From an uncultured Campylobacter sp. (GTDB taxonomy: Bacteria > Campylobacterota > Campylobacteria > Campylobacterales > Campylobacteraceae), in assembly GCF_938017775.1 (NCBI RefSeq), contig NZ_CALIIU010000011.1, forward strand, positions 1 to 20,224: a DNA stretch of 20,224 bases, in the 5' to 3' direction. Under the pieces are notes generated by a model. That model was not told the DNA's origin and made no database searches. It saw only the letters and a list, made by a program, of their open reading frames with translations. Each line of letters opens with the position of its first letter. Position 1 is the first letter of the stretch. The translations under genes and the position numbers were made by a program. Shown here one piece after another: positions 14,499-20,224 of this stretch.

Positions 14499-15399
14499 AT
14501 GGATGCGCAAAAAATAATGGATGAGATCGGCGTTTTCTTAGACAGATCGCTGCTTAAAAAAATCAAAGATTACAAAGGCGGAAATTATCCGCTTTATCGA
14601 GGCAAAATGGGCGGAGGCGGACGATGAGAAATACCGCGTCTACGACTCATACATCTACGCAGCGCGCATGGTAAATGAGTACAAATGGGCGGGCGACGCC
14701 CCAAATATGCTGCGCTGGCTAGGCGAGATGGACAAGCACGCCAGAAGCAATGAAAATCCGCCCTACGTGAGCGATTATTACAAGGGCGAATGCTGCCTCG
14801 AGTGCGGCGCGGAGCAGGAGGCGCTTGAGTTTTTGCGCAAAAGCTACGAAGCGAATGAGGAGTACCTTTTCACCCGCAGCCTAAAGGTCGCGGAGTTTTT
14901 TAATGCACATCTTGCGGAGCCTAAAATTTTGCCAAAATTTGAAGATGAGGAATACGAGAACTTTAGTTTCCCGCTGCGGCTGGAGTATTTCGGCAAAGCT
15001 TTAGAGCAAGAAGGCGAGTTTTGCTGCACCTTTTTAGATGAAGACGGCGAGGAGACGAACAAGCCAAATCGCGCATAATCGGACGTACTAGAGTTTCTAA
15101 AACAAAATCAGGAAGAAATTTTAACGGGCATCTTAAGCGAAATTTTAAAAAACTACCTAAAATGGCAGGAGATCTACGACTATCCGAGCAAAGCGAAAAG
15201 CGATTTCATGCCAGGCATCTGCACGCCACAGGAGCTTAGTGGACTATTGGAGCTACAAAATATCTATATCCTAGACGGCGCGAAAATCGGCTTTGAGTTT
15301 AGCTGCTCGTGGGATATGGAGCACGGCCTAGGCTTGATGACGCACAAAGGCAAGGTCATAAATATCGGCGAAGTGGAAGTAGCGTTTATGGCTATTTGA
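14499..15399 (+). pseudogene. Decayed DUF6985-like protein gene (one frameshift, one stop)
   Basis: A start with GGAG upstream (14499, MDAQKIMDEIGVFLDRS...) is open for about 25 codons. The protein then continues one frame over from about 14580 (EIIRFIEAKWAEADDEKYRVYDSYIYAARMV...) to a TAA at 15076-15078, and resumes in the same frame (SDVLEFLKQNQEEILTGIL...) to TGA at 15397-15399. Joined, it would be about 300 residues. The second half, with IGFEFSCSWDMEHGLGLMTHKGKVINIGE and the preceding QNQEEIL helix, matches my memory of DUF6985, a family often found with contact-dependent or polymorphic toxin immunity proteins. The N-terminal half looks helical, repeat-like. The TAA may replace a Gln CAA. 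Two independent lesions argue for a pseudogene rather than a sequence error. Confidence 0.75.
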
Positions 15400-15814
15400 A
15401 TAAAATAAACCAAATTTTAAAGCATAAAACAAATTTTTATAGTTACTTTTAGGTTACATTTTACGCATTTTTCTTTATTACTTTTACTATATGTAAACGC
15501 AAGAAGTTGAAATAATAAAATTAACTATCGCGGCTCAATCTTACGCACATCTTACCGATCAAATTTCGCACTAATTTGCAATTATGATTGTATAAATGAA
15601 TGAGTGTAGAATTTTAGCGATACAATGAGAAATATCGCATCTCCTCTCTCGCTTTGACATTTATAAAGTTTCTCTCATATTGGTTATACCGCTATTCCGA
15701 ATTTTAAATTTACATACTATTAAACTCGCGATTATGCCAAAACAAACGCTGAAATCATCCGCGAATTCCTTCTAATCTACCCTTAACATTTCGAATTTTC
15801 ATAGAAATTAACAA
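15400..15814. other. AT-rich gene-free gap
   Basis: These 415 bp are noticeably more AT-rich than the flanking housekeeping genes. I see no ORF, RNA gene or strong hairpin. TGTATAAAT near 15582-15592 resembles a rightward -10 but has no gene behind it. Confidence 0.5.
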
Positions 15815-16456
15815 TTACAATCCAAGTCCCATGCCAATATCTTGCGATATTTCTATTGTTTGTTTTTGTTCTATGCTACGGTCTATACCCAAACCAAGCA
15901 CCCTCTTGCAATATTCTCCAAAAGAAGCAACTGCTGTTTTGCTCCCCATGCTTGCTATTAATGCCGAGCTTTCTAAATTAACAGAGCTTCCCGCCCCACC
16001 CTTTTGCTTAAATAGGAAATTAGCGTATTCGTCAAATTCTTTTTTAAATATTCCATGTTCTTGATTATATTTTTTAAAAGAATCAACATCGGATTTAAAA
16101 TCTTTTATGCTACCGCCCAACTTATCTTGAAGCATCCAATATTTATGCGCTCTGAGCTCAAATTTACCGTAATTTTCGCTACCGAAAATAAATATATGAA
16201 ACCCTCCGTCTAGCCAAGTTGAATTATATGCTTTTATGGCCTTAGCGCTTTTTTCCCAATCTGCATATTTTCTCTTTTCTGAGGATAAATTCTCGAATGC
16301 CCTTTTAAACTCTATAAGTAAAAACTTCCCATTGTTATGTGTTAAGGCATCACCTATTTTTTCTACATCACCATCAAGTGGAGCTATATCGATGTCCAAC
16401 AAACACTGCTTTACAAAATAATACTCCACTGTTTTTTCCCACCATAACATTTTCAT
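15815..16456 (-). CDS. Orphan protein with PD-(D/E)xK nuclease-like motif
   Basis: This 213-residue protein is not recognised as a named family. Residues 4-55 read like the core of the PD-(D/E)xK nuclease superfamily: an early helix with Glu (WWEKTVEYYF), then GDAL (D36) and, after 12 residues, LLIEFKRAF (E49-x-K51). Strand FHIFIFGSENY and helices follow. The C-terminus is Gly/Ser-rich with no motif I know. The first ATG (16454-16456) abuts AAAGG with no spacing. The second ATG, two codons on (16448-16450, MLWWEK), has the proper six-base spacing, so the likelier protein is 211 residues. A TATAAT lies at plus 16491-16496. Its AT-rich codons differ from neighbours and it sits beside a pseudogene, suggesting acquired DNA. 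Nuclease activity is inference. Confidence 0.6.
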   Translation of the reverse strand: MKMLWWEKTVEYYFVKQCLLDIDIAPLDGDVEKIGDALTHNNGKFLLIEFKRAFENLSSEKRKYADWEKSAKAIKAYNSTWLDGGFHIFIFGSENYGKFELRAHKYWMLQDKLGGSIKDFKSDVDSFKKYNQEHGIFKKEFDEYANFLFKQKGGAGSSVNLESSALIASMGSKTAVASFGEYCKRVLGLGIDRSIEQKQTIEISQDIGMGLGL

Positions 16457-16656
16457 CCTTTATTCAAAATTACTAATATTCTAATTATGAATTATAGCTA
16501 TCGCAAAATAAAATCGTCTTAAAATTTTCAAATAACTATAGATGAGGAATTAATAAATTAAACGTCGTTGTAACCACAAAATTTTATAAAAACCGGCAAA
16601 AGCAAAATCCTGGTCATAAAAATAATCGCCGCCACCTCAAAATTTTATTGAGTTAT
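16457..16656. promoter_or_regulatory. Promoter region of the orphan gene
   Basis: Minus strand: TAGCTATAATTCATAATTAG gives a perfect TATAAT (plus 16491-16496), about 40 bp before the likely start. The rest of the 200-bp gap is AT-rich, with AAAATTTTAT words flanking a CCGG-containing stretch. No further gene is seen. Confidence 0.45.
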
Positions 16657-18069
16657 TTAAATTTTACCGATTTTCACGAGATTATAAAACTCTCTTGCGG
16701 CGTCAAATTCGCTTTTTATCTCGTATCGTTCGCCGCCTAGTTCGAAGCAAATTGTATTCGCGTGTAGCAACAATCTCGGCGCCCCTGTCGTTCTGATCCG
16801 CTCCGTCTCATCCATCTTTTTATCCAATATCCGCTCCGCTTGCTCTCGCGAAAGCCCATACAGCGGTTCTCCCAATATCGGCGTATCCGCGGCAAATAGA
16901 TGCAGCCTGATCTGATGCTGCCTACCCGTCAGTGGATAGCACTCAATCAGGCTAGCGTCCATGTCCTCAAAATATCGCAGCGGGCGTATCAGCGTGATTG
17001 CCTCCTTGCCATCGCGCGATATTTTCATACGAATTTTAAGATCGGCAAACTCGTCGCTAGGGGCGATCGGAGCATCAATCACAAACCCCTCAAAATCCTT
17101 TAAAAATTTCAGTTTTTCGCTAAATTTTGCGTATTTTGCAGGCTCAAATTTTTTAAAATTTACGCAGCCCGTAGAAGGAGCCAGCATAGATTTAGCCACA
17201 GGTAAGGCGCAAGGTTTATGTCCGTTATCCGCGCTACTCATCGCGATAGCGGGTTTAAGCTTATCGCTCACTCCGCAGGATAAGGCATCAAATTCAAATT
17301 CGCCGCCAACATCGCCAGTAGGAGCACCAAATTTAAATTTAACCTGCGCGTCGTCAGATAGAGCGCTGCGCCACAATCCCCTACTCGCACCATTAGACAA
17401 GATATTAAATCCAAATTTATCGCCTGCCCCTTTTAAAGCTCGCATATCGCGCAGATCCGATACGTTATCTGGTAAGCTCACAGCATCGCCCGCAAATTTT
17501 GATCCGCAAATTTCATCCGAGCCTAGCGCATAGCAATCCTCTATCTCGCCATTGCAAGCGGCACTTTGCAAATCACCTCGCAAGCCCTCTCTCAAATCCC
17601 CTCGCACGAGCGCTAGATAGCTTTTCATCACCCTACGCTGTTCGAAGCACTCTTTAAGCTCGCGCGCCGCATTTTTATCTTTCGCGACGATCAAAACGCC
17701 GCTGGTTTCGAGATCGAGCCTGTGCGCCACGCACGCATCCTGCCCGTATAGCGACCAGATCTCGTCATACATATTATAAGGCGAGTTGCGCCCGCTCGGA
17801 TGGCTTAAAATTCCACTCGGCTTGTCAAATGCCGCAAACGCATCGCACTCAAAGATCGGCTTCAGTCCGCGCGGCTCGCATTTGTAATCGATCAAAAAAA
17901 TTTCTCCGTGCGCGACGGAGCTTTTATGTAAATTTTGATCCTCTACATCGGTTACGCGGTGCTTGTCACAGATGCGCTGCGCGGATTTCATATCGTATCC
18001 GAGGCTAAGCAGAATTTCGTAAATTTTGCGTCCCTCAAAGCTTCCCAGGCTTCTTTTCTCATAACCCAT
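16657..18069 (-). CDS. RluA-family pseudouridine synthase with large internal insertion
   Basis: 470 residues against about 300 expected. The N-terminal part is S4-like. The catalytic domain begins with AFDKPSGILSHPSG (about 80-93) and has the RluA motif AHRLDLETSGVLIVAKD with catalytic D119, then KSYLALVRG. Normally that strand leads straight to a TIDAPI-type segment; here about 165 residues (about 160-326), low in conserved character and rich in Gly, Ala, Asp and Ser, intervene before FVIDAPIAPSD. The core then resumes: ITLIRPL, CYPLTGRQHQIRLHLFAADTPILGEPLYG, RLLLHA. It isomerises uridines in rRNA or tRNA, but the target cannot be told. All catalytic blocks are intact, so the insert is probably tolerated. 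Its start (18069) faces purB across a 75-bp gap with divergent promoters. Confidence 0.9.
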   Translation of the reverse strand: MGYEKRSLGSFEGRKIYEILLSLGYDMKSAQRICDKHRVTDVEDQNLHKSSVAHGEIFLIDYKCEPRGLKPIFECDAFAAFDKPSGILSHPSGRNSPYNMYDEIWSLYGQDACVAHRLDLETSGVLIVAKDKNAARELKECFEQRRVMKSYLALVRGDLREGLRGDLQSAACNGEIEDCYALGSDEICGSKFAGDAVSLPDNVSDLRDMRALKGAGDKFGFNILSNGASRGLWRSALSDDAQVKFKFGAPTGDVGGEFEFDALSCGVSDKLKPAIAMSSADNGHKPCALPVAKSMLAPSTGCVNFKKFEPAKYAKFSEKLKFLKDFEGFVIDAPIAPSDEFADLKIRMKISRDGKEAITLIRPLRYFEDMDASLIECYPLTGRQHQIRLHLFAADTPILGEPLYGLSREQAERILDKKMDETERIRTTGAPRLLLHANTICFELGGERYEIKSEFDAAREFYNLVKIGKI

Positions 18070-18093
18070 ATTAAACTTTCAGCCCTATTTTTA

Positions 18094-18115
18094 TATAATT
18101 TTTGCCATCATTATA
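18094..18115. promoter_or_regulatory. Divergent promoters between the RluA-family gene and purB
   Basis: TATAAT on the plus strand (18094-18099) lies about 45 bp before the purB ATG. TATAAT on the minus strand (plus ATTATA, 18110-18115) lies about 40 bp before the RluA-family start. The two -10 boxes face away from each other's genes and overlap in transcribed space, so the two promoters may interfere. Confidence 0.55.
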
Positions 18116-18144
18116 CAAGAAATTCTAACCGAAAGGCTACTAAA

Positions 18145-19476
18145 ATGGTCGAAAGATACGCAAGAAAAGAGATGTCTGAAAAATGGAGCTTGCAAGCCAA
18201 ATACGACGCGTGGCTAAAAGTCGAGCTCGCGGCGGTTAAAGCGTGGAATAAACTAGGTCTAATAAGCGACTGCGATAAAGATAAAATTCTACAAAACGCA
18301 AGCTTTAGGATCGAGCGGATAGATGAGATCGAAAAGACCACCAAGCACGACGTGATTGCATTTCTAACGAGTGTGAGTGAGAGCCTTGGGCAGGAGAGCC
18401 GCTTCGTACATTACGGCATGACTAGCAGCGATTGCATCGATACCGCCGTCGCGCTACAAATCAAAGAAAGCATGGAGCTCATCATTGAGGATGTGCAAAA
18501 TTTAAAAGCCGCGATAAAATCTCAAGCCATGAAGCATAAAATGACGCTGATGGTCGGGCGCAGCCACGGTATCCATGGCGAGCCGATCACTTTCGGACTC
18601 GTGCTTGCGGTCTGGTATGATGAGATAAATCGCGCGCTAGAGCTTTTGCAACACGCAAAAAGCGTTATCAGCTACGGCAAAATAAGCGGTGCGATGGGGA
18701 ATTTCGCCCACGCTCCACTAGAGCTGGAAGAGCTAGTGTGCGAATATCTGGGGCTAAAGCCCGCTCCCGCATCCAATCAAGTCATCCAGCGCGATCGCTA
18801 CGCGCAGGTAATGAGCGCACTTGCGATCCTGGCTTCCAGCTGCGAAAAGATCGCTATCGCAATCCGCCACTATCAACGCACCGAGGTTTATGAGGCGGAG
18901 GAATTTTTTAGCCCAGGACAAAAGGGCAGCTCTGCGATGCCACACAAACGAAATCCTGTGCTTAGCGAAAACGTAACGGGGCTATGCCGTATGATCCGTA
19001 GCTTCGCAATACCCGCGATGGAGGATGTAGCACTATGGCACGAACGCGACATCAGCCATAGCTCGGTCGAGCGATTTATCCTCCCTGATGGCTTTATAAC
19101 CGCCGATTTTATGCTAAATCGCTTGACGAGCTTGATCGAAAAACTGCTCGTATATCCCGAAAATATGATGAGAAATCTAAATTTAACCGGTGGACTCGTA
19201 TTTTCGCAGCGCGTGCTACTAGAGCTGCCTAAACGAGGAGTTAGCAGAGAGGATGCTTATAAAATCGTGCAACGTAATGCAATGAAGGTCTGGGCGGATC
19301 TGCAAGAGGGCAAAAAAGCTATAGATGAGCAAGGACATAGCCTATTTTTACAAAATCTGCTAGCAGATACAAAGCTACGAGAAAAGCTAAGCGAAAGCGA
19401 AATCAAAGAGTGCTTTGACTACGGATATTACACCAAAAACGTAGACTCGATTTTCGCTAGGGTTTTTGGCAAATAG
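18145..19476 (+). CDS. purB: Adenylosuccinate lyase
   Basis: This 443-residue enzyme of the fumarase/aspartase superfamily catalyses two steps of purine synthesis: SAICAR to AICAR and adenylosuccinate to AMP, each releasing fumarate. Signatures: the start MVERYARKEMSEKWS, HYGMTSSDCIDTA (about 89-101), GRSHGIHGEPITFG with general-acid His (about 141), and the superfamily block GQKGSSAMPHKRNPVLSEN (about 258-276) with the catalytic Ser loop. The frame is open upstream to 17935, but that part overlaps the divergent RluA-family gene. The ATG at 18145 has GAAAGG upstream and gives the family's usual N-terminus and length. HisF upstream also yields AICAR, linking the two pathways, though the genes are not an operon. 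Confidence 0.96.
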   Translation: MVERYARKEMSEKWSLQAKYDAWLKVELAAVKAWNKLGLISDCDKDKILQNASFRIERIDEIEKTTKHDVIAFLTSVSESLGQESRFVHYGMTSSDCIDTAVALQIKESMELIIEDVQNLKAAIKSQAMKHKMTLMVGRSHGIHGEPITFGLVLAVWYDEINRALELLQHAKSVISYGKISGAMGNFAHAPLELEELVCEYLGLKPAPASNQVIQRDRYAQVMSALAILASSCEKIAIAIRHYQRTEVYEAEEFFSPGQKGSSAMPHKRNPVLSENVTGLCRMIRSFAIPAMEDVALWHERDISHSSVERFILPDGFITADFMLNRLTSLIEKLLVYPENMMRNLNLTGGLVFSQRVLLELPKRGVSREDAYKIVQRNAMKVWADLQEGKKAIDEQGHSLFLQNLLADTKLREKLSESEIKECFDYGYYTKNVDSIFARVFGK

Positions 19477-19499
19477 CAGACACGCGGCTTGCTATTTTA
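19472..19499 (+). terminator. Putative purB terminator
   Basis: AATAGCA (19472-19478) pairs with TGCTATT (19490-19496) around an 11-nt loop and leads into TTT. The stem overlaps the purB stop codon. It is short and AT-rich, so only moderately convincing. Confidence 0.4.
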
Positions 19500-19740
19500 A
19501 AGCTCCGAACGGGCCTACAAAATATAGCGAGGCGGCTAGAAATTTATGTTTGCGCCGAAGCATTTTAATAACCGCGATTGAAATTTTAAAATTTTGATAA
19601 AGATAAAATTTTAGTAAAAGCGTAGCGCTTGCGGATTAATCTAGCATCTAAATCCGCACGACAGGCATCCACCACTTTTACCGCGAATTTTTCTACGGTT
19701 GCAACTAATCTTAAAATCGTAAAAATTTAATGCTTTAAAA

Positions 19741-19788
19741 CGGTAAAATTCTAAAATTCTTAGACGCAGTAGTTTTAGAATTCTACCG
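19741..19788. repeat. Long hairpin, 16-bp arms with one mismatch
   Basis: CGGTAAAATTCTAAAA (19741-19756) and TTTTAGAATTCTACCG (19773-19788) are inverted copies with a single A/G difference and a 16-nt loop. It is the strongest palindrome in the 3' gap and could act as a terminator or as a folded RNA element. Confidence 0.6.
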
Positions 19789-19943
19789 CAAAATTCAGCG
19801 CTAAATCACAAAACCGCAAATACAAGATTCCCATCAAGTAAACAAGAAGATCCGCCTCTAAATCAGCTAATATTAAGACGCAATCCTTTTACGTGCTCAC
19901 TTAAAATTTCACGTCTGGTAACCAACAAAGTTTTAAGGATTTT

Positions 19944-20094
19944 ATGACATTTCTGCGTCGTACTCGAACTAGGGGTCGTTAGATATCCGAAGCAATTACA
20001 AAACAAATTTAAAGTGGCAAATGGCGATATTGACAAAATTCCGCTATTTCAACTTGAAATTATAACGATTCTTAGAAAAAAGCGGATTGAGTAA
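19944..20094 (+). pseudogene. Possible broken small gene
   Basis: AAGGA five bases before an ATG (19944) opens MTFLRRTRTRGR and stops at TAG. In an adjacent frame the same DNA continues as a protein-like stretch (VVRYPKQLQNKFKVANGD, then IDKIPLFQLEIITILRKKRI) to a TAA at 20092-20094. A single frameshift near 19975 would join them into a protein of about 50 residues. It is not recognised, and a chance ORF is a real alternative. Confidence 0.25.
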
Positions 20095-20224
20095 AATTTC
20101 ATAAATTCCATCAATTTAAGTGCTTAGCAGATAGCACTAAAAATAGGAAATTAAGCTTGCGTAATGATATTTTTAAAAATTTTAAAATTTTATATGCGCA
20201 AGCGGGTAAAATTTGACGTCTAGT

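Larger units (their letters stand above)
19500..20224. other. 3' gene-poor region of about 725 bp
   Basis: Apart from the hairpin and the possible broken gene, this stretch holds AAATTT-rich low-complexity DNA and two small inverted repeats: AGTGCT/AGCACT (20119-20138) and GCTTGCG/CGCAAGC (20155-20203, a 35-nt AT loop). I see no intact gene or RNA. Confidence 0.5.

Noticed and set aside
16961..17533. 190-residue plus-strand ORF opposite the RluA-family gene
   Set aside because: It is a shadow of the low-complexity insertion, with no ribosome site or recognisable motif. The sense-strand frame is continuous with conserved blocks on both sides.
17935..18144. Extended N-terminus of PurB from an upstream ATG
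   Set aside because: It overlaps the divergent gene and its promoters. The protein has its normal start and ribosome site at 18145.

Overview
The window looks like a Campylobacter chromosome (phylum Campylobacterota). The evidence is the set of proteins (an RNase J with a long N-terminal tail, KpsF/KdsD, KsgA, RlmN, PurB), the extreme abundance of AAATTT/AAAATTTT words, TATAAT-only promoters with poor -35 boxes, and moderate GC. The GC content and an RT-Cas1 CRISPR locus would fit an oral species such as C. gracilis or a relative, but the species call is a guess from memory.

Region 1 (1-4.5 kb) is a CRISPR adaptation module. A CRISPR array of at least eight identical 37-bp repeats runs off the left edge. 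Its repeats end in ATTGAAAC only when read on the minus strand, so it is transcribed leftwards from a leader at 584-1014. Upstream of the leader, also on the minus strand, lies cas6 - RT-cas1 - cas2. The RT-Cas1 frame is complete from start to end except for one in-frame amber codon (TAG, 2973-2975). That codon falls between the two reverse-transcriptase motifs that supply the catalytic aspartates. The Cas1 active-site residues are intact. No effector (Cas10/Csm/Cmr) gene is in the window; if present it lies left of position 1 or elsewhere.

Region 2 (4.7-11.4 kb) holds tRNA-Met(CAT), lemA, and then a block of minus-strand housekeeping genes: rsmA(ksgA)-rnj overlap, a 373-bp low-complexity gap, then kdsD-rluB-ybaK packed tightly. 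A perfect 19-bp inverted repeat separates rsmA from the divergent hisF.

Region 3 (11.5-15.4 kb, plus strand) contains hisF with an internal insertion of about 55 codons, a phosphorylase-superfamily gene overlapping rlmN, and a decayed DUF6985-type gene broken by one frameshift and one stop.

Region 4 (15.4-20.2 kb) contains an AT-rich orphan gene with a PD-(D/E)xK nuclease-like motif, an RluA-family pseudouridine synthase with an insertion of about 165 residues, purB on the divergent strand, and a 750-bp 3' region with hairpins and a possible broken small gene.

The most notable signals are the amber-split RT-Cas1 beside an apparently well-kept array, the repeated leader motif, the orientation of the spacers, and AAATTT-rich in-frame insertions in conserved enzymes.
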